From Turnera subulata (taxonomy: Eukaryota > Streptophyta > Magnoliopsida > Malpighiales > Passifloraceae): a DNA stretch of 64,000 nt. Under the pieces are notes generated by a model. The model ran no database searches. It was given only the letters and a program-made list of their open reading frames with translations, and was not told the DNA's origin. Of this stretch, positions 46,402 to 59,354 are shown piece by piece. Within the stretch, counting starts at the first letter, position 1. Each line of letters opens with the position of its first letter. The stretch lies in the NCBI GenBank assembly GCA_028386065.3, contig JAKUCV010001916.1:152814-216813 (forward strand). Reading direction: 5' to 3'. A program made the position numbers and the translations under genes.

Positions 46402-47134
46402 AAGTTTTTATTTCATTTTATTTTTTTCCTAATTTAATTTCTAAAACCTTTTTTAAATTAAAATAAATTGGTTTTATAATAATAAAAATAAATAAATTGT
46501 CAAAAAATGTTATTTTTTGTCTTTATTTTTAATATTTTGCCCGTTTTCTAACCATTTTTTCTATTTTAAAAAATTTAATTTCTAAAAACCTTATTAAATT
46601 AAATAAGTCGTTGCTTAGCCATAGGTAACATGTAAAACGACATCATGCTTTTCTTTTAATGACAATATGCCTGTGTAATTAGCCTTAGGTTTCATCTCTT
46701 CAAGACAACACATTGACAAGCCGCTGCAGCCGCTGCCTTTGTTACTTGGCCGATGCTGGAACAAGCTTCTCCGTCCCGACAGACACGATTCTCCGCGTTT
46801 GTTCCTTTCCATTTAACCACCACCCACTTGCTTTAGTCTTTTTCTTCCCTCTGAATCCATAGTCTTTTTCTTCCCTCTGAATCCATACCCCCCAATCTCC
46901 TGCGAAATCATAATCCCAATCGCATCCACAGCAACCAAAAACTCAATCTCCAACCAAAACTTGGCACGCATAAGTAAGGAAAAATTTACACTAGAAAGAG
47001 AATAGATAATCCTTACCCGTTTAGCCAGAACTCAATCAACCACGTCGGAGCACGGCCCGACCTGTCCTCCGCCTCCGGTGTCTCTCCGGTTACCTCTGCC
47101 TCGCATCCTTAGCCTCAAATTCGCTTGCCTCCAC
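46402..47134. other. MULE interior, left part
   Basis: AT-rich, then mixed, then a GC-richer stretch (47,040-47,130). Contains a perfect 26-bp tandem duplication AGTCTTTTTCTTCCCTCTGA.. (46,836-46,887). No protein recognised. It could be captured genomic sequence as in Pack-MULEs. Confidence 0.5.
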
Positions 47135-48671
47135 TGTAAGTATCCGGGCATGCAAATTGACAATCAAATGCAATAACATACGCAGCGGAAAAAACGGATA
47201 CACATTGAGGATCCAAGTGAAGGGTAGCTAAACCGAATAACAAAAACGAACATACCTGAAACGGTTGAGGTCTTTCACCCAACTGATGAACTGAATCAGC
47301 TAGAGCCGGAAGGATATCCTGCTCCTCTACGGTATCCACACGAACCATGATAACTAGTTGGAATCATCACACGATTACCAACCCGAGCACCCCCGAACTG
47401 ATGTGCTAGCAGCAGGTTTCCGGGAGCTAGTGCTTGTGGTGTTTTTCTTCTTTCTCAAAGAAGGATGTGTGTAACCTAAAAAACTCTAAGCTCTCAAGTC
47501 TCTCAAGCTCTAAAAAATCAGACTCAAGGTGTAGAGTAATCTGATTACTCACTCCAATAAATGCATAGATTATTGGAGACAAGAATGGCCAACATAATGG
47601 TCCATCCAACATGATTAAGATTCCTCCACTATCTAGTCTAATCATGTCTCTACTATGCACTAATGGGATTACACATCACATGCCATCAGGTTTGGCTCAA
47701 TAATTCTGACAATTATTGAATCAAACCAGCCCAAAACGACCACGGTCCAACCACGGTCCAACAATGGTCCAACCACACCTGGTCGAACCATGGTCCAACC
47801 ACGGTTCAACCACCTGCTCGAATCAACGCTTCTGAGTGTATGACCCTGTAGGCACTTGTAATGTCCGGCAATAATTGTAAACTCATTTATAATTATAAGC
47901 AAAGAGCGGCGTCTAGCAACACATCATTGCTACCTGAACGACAAGATTAGTACTGATTCAATATGCCTCGGAAACATGTCATCGTCCCTTCATCCCATTG
48001 TCAAGATTAAACACGAGACATGGAATACGTCAATCTCGCATATGTTTAATCTCGGTTTCTTGATCCTCGAGCTAACTGTGTAAAACGGATACTAATGATA
48101 TCACCATATCATAATCCGAGCACGGCCATGCATTTACAGTTCAACTCTATCAAGAAACCATCCGATAATATACCCGTTATATGGATTGGACAAATCCCCT
48201 CTGGATCATACAAAACCCACTACACATTTATCATATACCCAATGATTACACTAAGTCTACTCATTTACGAAATAGCCAAGAGTAATATCAAAGTATACGA
48301 CTCATATGTTGGGAACCTTGATGATCACATGTCTAAGGACAATACATATAAGAACCGCTAATGACAATCATATAACGTTCCATGTAGCGTTCTTATGTGG
48401 GTCGGTCCAATCCACAAGTTCTCTAACTTGTACCCGTATGTAGAATTCATATCACATATAATTCTTAACATACGCTAGTCTTAATTTATTATTACAACCC
48501 ATCCATAATAATAATCGACTAGGGACATTTTAGAATATATAAATATTCTAGGGTTATAAATATGTGCAAGCGTTTATCTCATAAACGATATTTATTGGAA
48601 TAACCTTAATGTGTATACATGACTACAAATAAAACATCCATTGATTGGCTTTTGGGCATATTACACTAACA
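47135..48671 (-). repeat. 3' LTR of the large Copia
   Basis: 1,537 bp, TGTAAGTATCC... to ...CACTAACA on the plus strand. Differs from the right LTR mainly by the extra ACCACGGTCCAACAATGG-type tandem units (47,735-47,810) and a divergent block near 48,400-48,560. Confidence 0.9.
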
Positions 48672-48690
48672 GTCTCCCACTTGCACTAAA
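48672..48690 (-). other. Polypurine tract of the large Copia
   Basis: Minus strand TTTAGTGCAAGTGGGAGAC directly before the 3' LTR start. Confidence 0.75.
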
Positions 48691-49820
48691 GCCATTCATA
48701 CATGTATCTAATACCAATGGACGCAGCATGACCATCATGCTTCTGCTGTGTTAGCGGCTTAGTCAACGGATCTGCTACATTGTTCTCAGATGGAACTCTG
48801 CACAGTCTGACATCGCCTCTATCTATGATCTCTCTAATAAGATGATAGCGTCGAAGAATGTGTTTGGATCTCTGGTGGTATCTAGGTTCCTGAGCCTGTG
48901 CGATTGTCCCATTGTTATCACAATGGAGCTCAATCGGACTCTCAATGCTCAGAACTACCCCAAGTTCAGTTACGAACTTCTTGATCCAAACAGCCTCTTT
49001 CGCCACATCTGAGGCAGCAATGTACTCAGCCTCAGTTGTAGAATCGACAACTATCTCTTGCTTTGAACTCTTCCAGCATACGCACCACCTCCAAGACAAA
49101 ACACATAACCTGACTGCGATCTAAAATCATCTCTATCGGTTTGGAAGCTAGCATCTGTGTAACCCTTTACAACATGCTCATCCACGCTTCCGTAAACCAG
49201 GAATGCATCCTTAGTCCTTCTCAAGTACTTAAGGATGTTCTTAACTGCTGTCCAGTGAGTCTCACCGGGATCAACTTGGTATCTACTTGTGACACTCAAT
49301 GCATAAGCGACATCCGGTCGAGTATATAGCATGGCATACATGATAGATCCTATTACAGAAGCATAAGGAATCTTACTCATCCGCTCTCTCTCCTTAGATG
49401 TACTAGGACATTGACTCTTTGAGAGAGATATACCATGTGACAAGGGAAAGAATTCTTTCTTGGAGTCTTGCATGCTAAACCTCTTTAGCACCTTGTCAAT
49501 ATATGTACTTTGACTTAGCCCGAGAAGCCTTTTGGATCTATCTCTATAGATCTTTATGCCTAACACATAGGTTGCTTCTCCTAAGTCCTTCATTGAGAAA
49601 TTCTTCCATAACCAAGCCTTTACAGACTATAGTGTCGGAATGTCATTCCTAATGAGTAGGATGTCGTCAACATACAACAACAAGAAAACAATAATGCTCC
49701 CACTAACCTTCTTGTAAACACATGGTTCATCTTCGTTCTTAATGAACCCAAACTCTTTGATCACTTTATTAAAACGAAGATTCCAACTCCTAGAAGCTTG
49801 CTTCAATCCATAAATGGATC
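48686..49820 (-). pseudogene. Large Copia RT end and RNase H
   Basis: Continues the pol frame after a stop near 49,820. The stretch 49,820-49,600 includes the RT catalytic region (YVDDILL) in an interrupted frame. The frame 49,593-49,051 has MKDLGEATYVLGIKIYRDR, MYAMLYTRPDVAYAL and GYTDASFQTDRDD. A shift near 49,080 leads to 49,099-48,686 with STTEAEYIAASD, HCDNNGTIA and PLTKPL. These are the Copia RT thumb and RNase H. Broken in at least two places. Confidence 0.9.
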
Positions 49821-49821
49821 T

Positions 49822-51513
49822 CTATAACTTGCATACCATATTGGCATTCTCTGGATCGACAAAACCTTCAGGTTGTGTCATGTACACATCCTCTAAAAGA
49901 TTTCCGTTAAGGAAAGCGGTTTTGACATCCATTTGCCATATCTCATAATCATAGTATGCCGCTATAGCCAATAGAATCCGGATGGATTTAACCATGGTAA
50001 CTGGCGAGAAAGTTTCATCATAGTCAATACCATGAACTTGCTTGAAACCTTTCGCCACCAATCGCCCTTTATAGGTAATCACATTACCATCCATGTCGGT
50101 CTTTTTCTTAAAGACCCACTTGCACCCTATGGATTTTACCCCTTCAGGTGGATCAACCAAGGTCCATACCTTGTTTTGATACATGGATTCCATTTCTGAA
50201 TTCATGGCTTCCAGCCACTTCCTAGAGTCCGGACCCGTGATGGCCTGCTGATAGGAAGTGGGCTCATCCTCTTCTATGAGCATCACGTCCCCAGTAAGAG
50301 TCATGAGAAATCCATATCTCTTAGGCTTGTACCGAATCCTATCCGACCTATGCGGTCCATGTGTTACACGCACAGGATTCTCATCCACAACATCTTGTAG
50401 TTCCTGTCCTTGTTCCATCTCAGCCTCAATATCTCGAACTTCTTCGAGTTCTATTTTCCTCCCACTGATTCTTTTAGAAATAAATTCTCTTTCTAGAAAA
50501 ATAGCAGTCCGAGCAACAAACACTTTGTGCTCGGTGGGATTGTAGAAATAATACCCTTTAGTTTCCTTAGGGTATCCTACAAAGAGGCACTTGTCGGATT
50601 TAGGGCCGAGTTTATTTGATGCTTCACGTCTCACGTAAGCCTCACAACCCCAAATTCTCATAAAAGACAAATTGGGACGCCTCCCTGTCCATATCTCATA
50701 TGGTGTCTTTTCGACGGATTTAGATGGAACACGGTTAAGTGTAAATGCAGCACTCAATAATGCATGTCCCCAAAATGAAGAAGGAAGGTCAGCTTGACTC
50801 ATCATCGAACGAACCATGTCTAACAAGGTTCTATTCCTCCTTTCGGATACACCATTCCATTGAGGCGTACGCGGTGGAGTGAGTTGTGATACTATACCAC
50901 ACTCCTTTAGATGATCAAGAAATTCTCGGCCTAAGTATTCACCTCCTCGATCTGATCGAAGCATTTTAATACTCTTGCCGAGTTGATTCTGTACTTCATT
51001 CTTGAATTCTTTGAACTTTTCAAAGGATTCTGACTTATGTCTCATTAGATACACATAGCCATACCTACTGAAATCGTCAGTAAATGTAATGAAGTATTGA
51101 AATCCACCTCTAGCTTGTGTCGACATCGGTCCACATACATCACTATGTATAAGACCTAACAAGCCCGAAGCTCTTTCACCTTTACCGGTAAAAGGAGCCT
51201 TCGTCATCTTGCCTAGCAAACATGACTCACATATCTCAAATGATTCAAAATCAAATGAGTCTAAAAGTCCATCTATATGGAGTTTAGATATACGAGTCTC
51301 GTTTATATGGCCCAATCGACAATGCCAAAGATAGGTTTCATTAGAATCGTTCATTCTAACCTTCTTCGTATTAACGTTATAGATTGCGATTTCTAGGTTA
51401 AGAACATACAAACCATTGCTCAAATACGCAAAACCATAATAAACATCATTGAAATAAATAGAACAACAATTGTCCTTTATTACAAATGAAAAACCTTTTT
51501 TGTCAAGACAAGA
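49822..51513 (-). pseudogene. Large Copia integrase and RT N-terminal part
   Basis: A minus-strand open frame from the solo-LTR junction to a stop at 49,822. It has the integrase zinc-binding region (LWHCRLGHINETRISKLH ... CESCLLGKMTKAPF), the core (LIHSDVCGPM, SDRGGEYLG, PPRTPQWNGVSERRNR), the RT start (CKWVFKKKTDMDGNVITYKG) and DVKTAFLNG. The first catalytic Asp and the D,D-35-E layout look intact. Reading continues across the solo LTR into the protease frame, with the CAAGA duplication as the only scar. Confidence 0.93.
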
Positions 51514-54500
51514 TGTAACGCCCCGAATTTTCATAATTGGATTTTCGGAATTTTTGAAATTTTTATTCCAATTTTGCCCTTGAGGAATTTCCGGATTTTT
51601 GGACAAGGGAATAAATTATTTTACCTTGGCTTTATCGTTTTTAAGTCGTTGGTATGTCGGGTTCGGTCTTCGTTGGAGTTAAATCGGGTTTCGGAGTTGA
51701 GAATTAAACCTTGAGGTAGTTTCACTGAAACTATGTCGTTTTGAGTACTGTTTCAAAAAAAAAAAAACTGAAGGCGTTGACCAGGCAGGGGGTTGACCGC
51801 GCCTAAGCGGACGACGGGTCGTCCACTAGGGCGGCCAACCCTAGCCTGAAACCCTCTTCTTCTTTTTCTTCTTCTCTTCTCCTCCTTTCTTTTTCTTTCT
51901 CTTTCTTCCGCCGCTACTCTTCTTTTTCTTTTTTTTTCTTCTCGCCGAATCTGTTGCCTTCTCCTTCTCAACTCAAGCCTTGATTTTTCTCGTTTCCCTC
52001 ACAACAACCATCGCCGACCCACCGTCCTCCCCACTCGATCGTCGCCGTTTAGCACTTGCAGGGAAGAGGAGGCTTCCCTCTCGTTCTGTGTGCTCGGGTA
52101 GCGGGACTCAGAGTTAAATCGAGCTCCTCGTTGCCATCGTTGGTAAGCCTCTGATTCACCTTCCTTTCTCCGTTCTCCTTGGGCCAGTTGGTCTAATCGG
52201 TGTTGTTTGTCTTGGTGGTGGTTTGTGCGCGTTGTGTGGCTGTGTTGTTGGACGGCGGTGGGCGCGTGTTTGCTGCTGTTCGTTGGGGTTTGTGCTGTAC
52301 TGTTGATGCAGTAGTCGGTGACAGGTTCTGGTGGTGGTTTGTGGGTTGTTCCGGTGTAGGTTGGCTCGAGACAGGGGTGGCGTTTTCTGTGTTCATTCGG
52401 TGGATCTTCTTGGATAGGATTTGGGCTCGGGTTCCTTAGTTCTTGGGCAATTTCGAAGCCATCAACGAGTGGATTTGTTTCTGCCGTGAACAGTGTTGGT
52501 TTTCGGTAAAGTCCTGCCCCCTTCTCTTTGCTTTGAATCTTCCTTTTCGAGTTCTAGGTGAGGTTATTGCTGATTGGTTTGAATCGTTGGGCGTCCTGGA
52601 TTCGGCAGACTTGTTGCTTGTTCTGGGGTTTGTCGTGGACTATTCCGGCGAGGTCACCGGAATCCGGCGAAGGCTCGGGAATTTTCCGACGAAGGCTCGG
52701 GTTTTGTTCCGGCATTAAACGGTATTACTTCGATGTGTAATTTGATGTTTTAATCTCATTCATGTCATGTAATAATTAATGTAGGTAAATCGTTGTATCG
52801 GGAATTTAAGTTATTTAGTGGAATACCGTATGCGGGGTTATGTGTATGTATAGTCGGGAATTTGCCGAGACGGGTAGAACCTTAGGCCCGGAACTTGTGG
52901 GCTCGGATTGACCTTGGACTTAAGTAACGGGCTTTGAGCCCAATCCCATACTTGGATAACTAAGGAATTAAGAAGTGGGCTTTAGGCCCGGAAATTGAAA
53001 TTTGGCTTAGATTGGACTTTAGGCCGGAAACTCGTAAAGGACATAATAAGTGGGCCATAGGCCCGGGAACTACTTATTGGACTTAGTTGGGCGTAAGCCG
53101 GTAAACCTTAGGTCCCGATACTCGGAGTTAGGTGAGATAAACACCATGTCGGGCTTAGACCCGGGAATTACATAGTTGGCTAACTAGGGACGGGTTTAAC
53201 TCAGTTGAGCATTATAGTTACATGCATGCACGTTTTATTGTTATTGTTTGTAATTTGTTGTGTGTGCCGGTATTCAGGCACGGGTAATACCTCGGGAGCT
53301 GGAGGATCTGTTTTGGGAAAAACTCCACAGGACAATCGTCGTTGAGGTGACTTTATACGTCTTTTTATGTCTGAATGCATGAGCTTGTTGGATTGGTTTG
53401 TTTGAGTTGCATGCTTGTTTGCTAACATGCTGTGATCCGTATTGTGTGCCTAAGTGTACTGTTTGCTTGTGAGCATGATATTTGGATTGTTATGGAATAT
53501 AACAGGTGGAGTGATTTTGGGTGTTTTGTGTGATGTATTGTGGGTCGGAGACCCGGTTATTTGTTTTAGTTGACTTATCACACAACCCTGTTAAATCACA
53601 ACTAATGGCACACATAAACTCATAGTTTGTGAATAAAGATAATGTACAGTAGAAGTTAGGCTACTGTGTGCTGATGACCGGTTGTTCCGAGCGGGAAGTG
53701 ATACCCCTCGGGTTTGCATGCGGGTTAGCATGTGGTATGCGGATTTGCATATGGGTCTGTGATGACCGGTTTCTACCTCCCTCCTTCTACCTCCCCCTTT
53801 CTACCTCCCTCTTTCTCTCTGTCTCTCTCTCTCTCTTTATGGATATGTTTGGGCTTCGTGCCTGGTTTTATTTGGGCTTATGCCTGGCTGTCTCATGAGA
53901 CGGGACCGAGCTCGACGCACACAGTAGGGGGCCCTGAATAATAAATTATAATAAGAAAACTTAACACGCAACAGATGGAGAATAATGAACTGTTTGCTTG
54001 ATTGGCTTGGCATGTTAGTACTGGTTGTTGTATGTTGCTTACTTGTCTTGTTGCTCTTCTTTCCTTTCGGACTTGATCTGCACACCTTCATAATTAGATT
54101 TATATTGCTCACTGAGTAGGCGACTCACATAATCGCCAATGTTGTTTTTCAGACTTTAGATTCCGTGCAGTCACTTTCCATCCTTCCAGAGTACGGACGT
54201 GGTTATCTCAGCAGGTAGCTGTGCTTGATCTCCCGGTTGGATCCATAGAGTCGGCATGCATGTTGTTTTGTTTCACTTATTTTTACTCCGTTTGTTTCTT
54301 CCGCTGCATTGAATTTTTATTGAGATGTCACTATTGATTTTGGATTACATTATCGGCGGGTTGGCGGGTTTATGTATTGATGATGTTTCGGCAGGATGCC
54401 GGGTTGTCTTGTGGCTTGTTAAGCCGGATTGTTTTGTTCTTTATGACATCTCGTTTTTATTAAGAATTTTGGATATTGTTGATATTGGATTTCGTGTCCT

Positions 54501-54573
54501 GGGTTTCAGGGGTATTTTGGTAATTTCCTTTATTTAAGTATTTTATTTGTAAAATTGGGACACGGGTGTTTCA
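51514..54573 (+). mobile_element. Solo gypsy-type LTR inserted in the large Copia
   Basis: 3,060 bp, TGTAACGCCCC ... GGGTGTTTCA, with CAAGA target-site duplications at 51,509-51,513 and 54,574-54,578. No gag-pol and no second LTR, so the internal region was lost by LTR-LTR recombination. Related in composition to the gypsy LTRs at 1-11,090, with a CTTCCGCTGCATT block near the end. It holds a GC-rich block (52,200-52,720), recurring GGCTTTAGGCCCGG words (52,870-53,170) and a pyrimidine tract (53,777-53,838). None of the ORFs has a recognised product. Confidence 0.92.
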
Positions 54574-55702
54574 CAAGACACAGAAATCAAATTCCTGCTT
54601 ATGGTCGGTACATAATAACAATCGTCTAGTTCTAAAACCAAACCACTCGGTAAGGTAAGATAGTAAGTTCCTACGGCTAATGCAGCAACTCTTGCTCCAT
54701 TTCCCACGCGCAGGTCTATCTCACCCTTTTCCAATCTCCTACTCTTTCTCAGTTCCTGCACATTTACACAAATGTGAGAACCACATCCGGTATCTAATAC
54801 CCATGATGCAGAGATAGAGATATTAGCTTCTATAACGAAGATACCTGAAGTGGAAGTCTTACTTCCCTTGTGCTTCTTCACCTCTTCAAGGTAAACAGGG
54901 CAGTTACGTTTCCAATGACCAGGTTTTTTGCAATGGAAACATTGTCCTTCCTTTGCAATGCCACCTTTGGGTTTCAGCACATGGGAACAAGAAGATGCAC
55001 ATGCACCAAACTTTTTGGCACATTTCTTCTTCTTGTAAATCTTGGCTTCACTCTTTCCTTTGCCTTTTCCAACCATCAAAATGTTGTTGGATTTATTTTC
55101 CTTCATTTGTTGCTCAACTGTTCCTAACATGTTAAGCAACTCAGACAAAGATTTGTCAAGATGATTCATATTGAAATTCATGACAAATTGGCTGTAACTA
55201 TCCGGCAACGATTGCAGGACTAGATCAACAGCCAACTCCTTTTACAAAGGAAAACCTAGACCCTCAAGGCTCTCAATGTATCCAATCATTTTGAGCACAT
55301 GAGGTCTCACCGGTGATGACTCAGCCAACTTGCATTGGAACAATGCCTTAGAGTTCTCATACCTCTCATGCCTAGCTTGCTCTTCAAAAAGCATTTTCAG
55401 ATGTTCGATCATATCGAATGCACCCAAGTTCTCATGTTGCTTCTGAAGCTTAGAGTCCATGTTAACAAGCATAAGGCATGCTGCATCTAATGCATCATCA
55501 AGGTGCTTCTTGTAAGCATCCCTTTCTACCCTTGGAGCACTAGGCGCCGGTTCATTCGGAACAGGCCCATCGAGGACATACAACTTCTTTTCTTATTTGA
55601 GGACTATCCTAAGTTACGATACCATTTTAGGAAGTTATTCCCATTCAACTTTTCCTTCTCAAGGACAGATCGCAGTGACATTGTGCTAGTGTTTTGTGCC
55701 AT
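54543..55702 (-). pseudogene. Large Copia gag and protease
   Basis: Begins at the ATG at 55,702 (MAQNTSTMSLRSVLEKEKLN), with a stop soon after and another at 55,242, so gag reads in pieces: 55,583-55,242 (ARHERYENSKALFQCKLAE) and 55,235 downward (LPDSYSQFVMNFNMNHLDKS). Zinc knuckle CFHCKKPGHWKRNCP near 54,945-54,900 and protease WVLDTGCGSHIC near 54,810-54,775. The frame runs to the solo LTR at 54,573. Confidence 0.9.
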
Positions 55703-56259
55703 GGAAATTCTACAACAATGATCAACTCACACAAATAAGAGTCATGCATACAAAATCATTTAACAATGAATTCTATTAAATGATGCTCCTACTATATAAA
55801 TCAAGACAATCATATAAGTAGGCCAAGACCCATATTTCACTACTAGATAAGTCAGCTTTGGCTGATCGCTTACTTCATAGTTATTTAGGTAGACAACTCT
55901 TGTCAATTGCATCTCATGTAACTCTTGGATAGTTGAGTGAACAACACTTGTTCTTGTCTATCTCATAGACTTAGCTCAACTCCTTGCCTCTAAGTCCTTA
56001 ATCCTATTAAGATGACCTAGTTAAGTTCAACACCATAATAAGCAGTTCCGATATTACAATTATCGCGTCGCACCTTGCTAGGATAAACATTGGTACCTTG
56101 CTTTGTCAAAACCTACCAAGTGTTGATCTAAGCAATGATGAGTGCTTATCATGGAAGGCAACTAAGAACTTAATATTTTCATCAACATATTATTCCAATA
56201 CATTATATGCATGTTTTTGATGAATCATATATTGATGTTTGTAAATTTGGAAACCAAAA

Positions 56260-56805
56260 TTACAAGTGAACATCGATGTCTAACAGTGAACATCGATGTT
56301 GTGAGAATCTGATTCTCGCCAACCACTTGGCATTGCTCATGAACAGCGATGTCCAATGGCCTCTGGAACTCAAGAACATCGATGTCTTGATCTGAACATC
56401 GATGTTCTAAGGCTCTGGTGCTCCAAACTATTTGGCAGAGCTCAAGAACATCGATGTTAGGTTCTTAAACATCGATGTTGGAAAATTCCGAAGGTTCAAA
56501 AACTTGGCAGTAGTTTTAAACATCGATGTCTAACGTTTAAACATCGATGTTTGAGACTTCTGGAACTCAAGAACATCGATGTCCATTGCTGAACATCGAT
56601 GTCCATGAGAATCTGTAGTCTCAAGACAATCTGACAGAAGGCATGAACATCGATGTTGAAACCTGAACATCGATGTTCAATCCTTTCTGCCAAGGCCACT
56701 CGACATGAGAACATCGATGTTTGTCTCACAACATTGATGTTCAATGGTCTCGGCCAAGGCAAATCTTAATGTGAACATCGATGTTGATCTGATGAACATC
56801 GATGT
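56260..56805. repeat. Cluster of about 17 palindromic AACATCGATGTT-type motifs
   Basis: By eye count, 17 copies of RAACATCGATGTY (two with one mismatch: AACAGCGATGTC at 56,342 and AACATTGATGTT at 56,731) in about 545 bp. They lie in the leader of the large Copia between gag (55,702) and the primer-binding site (57,094). Spacers are unrelated or only loosely similar, so it is not a plain tandem repeat. Each copy is a 10-12-nt palindrome with a ClaI core ATCGAT. Confidence 0.9.
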
Positions 56806-57093
56806 CCTGGCCCTGCTGCATTAGAACGACAATCGTTCTATACATAAACCGACAATCGATTTTTCCGAGTCGAACTCTTCGACTTACTGCCAATAACATT
56901 TTGATTGATATCACATACCAATCAAGTTCTTGTTGTCAAAACACTTTTAACAAAACACAACATCAACATGTTCAATAACTCATTTAGCACATCACATATA
57001 CAAATGAATTCAGCATATCGCATATACTAGCATGTTCATACTATATCACATATAACATATGAACACATAATTCAGTTTAGAACTTCACAAGAG

Positions 57094-57105
57094 GCTCCGC
57101 TACCA
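57094..57105 (-). other. Primer-binding site of the large Copia
   Basis: Minus strand TGGTAGCGGAGC, one base after the LTR end at 57,107. Confidence 0.82.
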
Positions 57106-57106
57106 C

Positions 57107-58594
57107 TGTAAGTATCCGGGCATGCAAATTGACAATCAAATGCAATAACATACGCAGCGGAAAAACCGGATACACATGGAGGATCCAAGTGAAGGGTAGC
57201 TAAACCGAATAACAAAAACGAACATACCTGAAACGGTTGAGGTCTTTCACCCAACTGATGAACTGAATCAGCTAGAGCCGGAAGGAAATCCTACTCCTCT
57301 ATGGTATCCACACGAACCGTGATAACTAGTTGGAATCGTCACACGATTACCAACCCGAGCACCCCCGAACTGATGTGCTAGCAGCAGGTTTCCGGGAGCT
57401 AGTGCTTGTGGTGTTTTTCTTCTTTCTCAAAGAAGGATGTGTGTAACCTGAAAAAAATCTAAGCTCTCAAGTCTCTCAAGCTCTGAAAAATCAGACTCAA
57501 GGTGTAGAGTAATCTGATTACTCACTCCAATAAATGCATAGATTATTTGAGACAAGAATGGCCAACATAATGGTCCATTCAACATGATTAAGATTCCTCC
57601 ACTATCTAGTCTAATCATGTCTCCATTTTGCACTAATGGGATTACACATCACATGCCATCAGGTTTGGCTCAATAATTCTAACAATTATTGAATCAAACC
57701 AGCCCAAAACGACCACGGTCCAACCACGGTTCAACCACCTGCTCGAATCAACGATTCTAAGTGTGTGACCCTGTAGGCACTTGTAACGTCTGACAATAAT
57801 TGTAAACTGATTTACAATTATAAGCAAAGAGCGGCGTCTAGCAACACATCATTGCTACCCGAACGACAAGATCAGTACTGATTCAATATGCCTCGGAAAC
57901 ATGTCATCGTCCCTTCGTCCCATTATCAAGATTAAACACGAGACATGGAATATGTCAATCTCGCATATGTTTAATCTCGATTTCTTGATCCTCGAGCTAA
58001 CTGTGTAAAACGGATACTAATGATATCACCATATCATAATCCGAGCACGGCCGTGCATTTACAGTTCAACTCTATCAAGAAACCATCCGATAATATACTC
58101 GTTATATGGGTTGGAAAAATCCTCTGGATCATACAAAACCCACTACACATTTATCATATACCCAATGATTACACTAAGTCTACTCATTTACGAAATAGCC
58201 AAGAGTAATATCAAAGTATACGACTCATATGTTGGGAACCTTGATGATCACATGTCTAAGGACAATACATATAAGAACCGCTAATGACAATCATATAATG
58301 TTCCATGTAGCGTTCTTATGTGGGTCGGTCCAGTCCACAAGTTCTCATTGAACATGGGCATACATCTTAAGTATAGTGTATATTAAGAGTTGTATGCGAT
58401 CAGAATTAAATAATAATGTTGGGTAGGTATTATTATTAGCTGATCCCTGTAAATTCTTATATATTTATAAGATCCCAATATTTATACACGTTCGCAAAAT
58501 CTCATAAACGATATTTATTGGAATAACCTTAATGTGTATACATGACTACAAATAAAACATCCATTGATTGACTTTTGGGCTTATTACACTAACA
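57107..58594 (-). repeat. 5' LTR of the large Copia
   Basis: 1,488 bp. Carries fewer ACCACGGTCCAACC units (57,710-57,740) than the left LTR and a replaced block at about 58,346-58,500. Confidence 0.9.
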
Positions 58595-58599
58595 TCCAC

Positions 58600-59354
58600 C
58601 TCCACGCCAAATCCAAAAAACAACATAACCATGCTCACTCAGAGCAACAACGCGCCCAACCAAGACGAAGAAGAAAAGATTAATGATGACTCAAGGGGTA
58701 CAAAATCGCTCACAAAAACTACAACTCGAGTAGATCAAACCAAGAATCAAAGCTGCCGGGAAACAATTGATTAAAATCAGATCTTAGTGAGTACCGGAGA
58801 ACGACCACTGTTACTGTGCTCTTTGCCTCCACCTAATTTCGTCATCGAGACCACGAGGCAATTAATTGTTAATTTTGTAGTTTCATTTTTGTTGATGGGC
58901 TCGTGTGCGGGTTGAATTTTTGCTATGGTTGTGGGTTCATGTAGCAACAGAGAAGGGAGGAGGGATTTTTGTTATGGTTGTGGGTTTGTGGAGCAACGGC
59001 GAGGGGAGGAGCAGGGGCGGCGAAGGGAGAGGAGCAGAACAGCGGCTGGTGCTTTTGGAGATGACGCGAGGAGGCAGAAGGGTGACCGGCGACGATGTGG
59101 CAGCAGAGGAGTGTAGGCGGTGTTGGTTTGGTTTTGACCAAGAATCGAGAGAAAGTAGGGGTGGTATTGGGATCTATGGCTTCCTCAGTGATGTCGTCTT
59201 CTTTGATGACCTCCTAAAGAAGACCTGGTTTTACGAAGGAGTTACGTTCTAAAAAATAATTTAGTAATATCATTTGTGTGCGTTATCGTATTTTGATTAA
59301 ATTGGAATTTGTTTTGAGTGAAAAAGAAACCAAACGATTTACTTAGTTAAAAAA
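58600..59354. other. MULE interior, right part
   Basis: Contains a GC-rich, open stretch (58,905-59,252) with an imperfect 49-bp tandem duplication (TATGGTTGTGGGTT..AGCAAC, 58,917-58,965 and 58,966-59,014). The ORFs match no protein I know; the stretch could be captured exon sequence. Confidence 0.45.

Larger units (their letters stand above)
47135..58594 (-). mobile_element. Large Copia retrotransposon inserted in the MULE
   Basis: 11,460 bp including a 3,060-bp solo LTR and its duplicated target. LTRs 47,135-48,671 and 57,107-58,594; target-site duplication TCCAC at 47,130-47,134 and 58,595-58,599. Minus-strand order: gag (from ATG at 55,702), protease, [solo LTR], integrase, RT, RNase H. 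The polypurine tract follows the 3' LTR at 48,672-48,690 and the primer-binding site is at 57,094-57,105. The leader holds an unusual palindromic minisatellite. Long LTRs suggest an Angela/Tork-type lineage, but I am not sure of it. Confidence 0.93.

Noticed and set aside
47135..48671. Region as part of a host gene promoter
   Set aside because: It is an LTR with a matching partner at 57,107-58,594 and a target-site duplication.
53777..53838. Pyrimidine-rich tract as a functional regulatory element
   Set aside because: A plain CT-rich simple repeat within the solo LTR; no further evidence.
56496..56762. 88-codon minus-strand ORF over the palindrome cluster
   Set aside because: Its repetitive HRCL/IDV-type content follows from the repeated motif. 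It is in the Copia leader with no similarity to proteins.
56260..56805. CRISPR-like array
   Set aside because: Repeat units are short palindromes (about 12 nt) with irregular spacing inside a plant retrotransposon leader; a CRISPR array is not plausible here.
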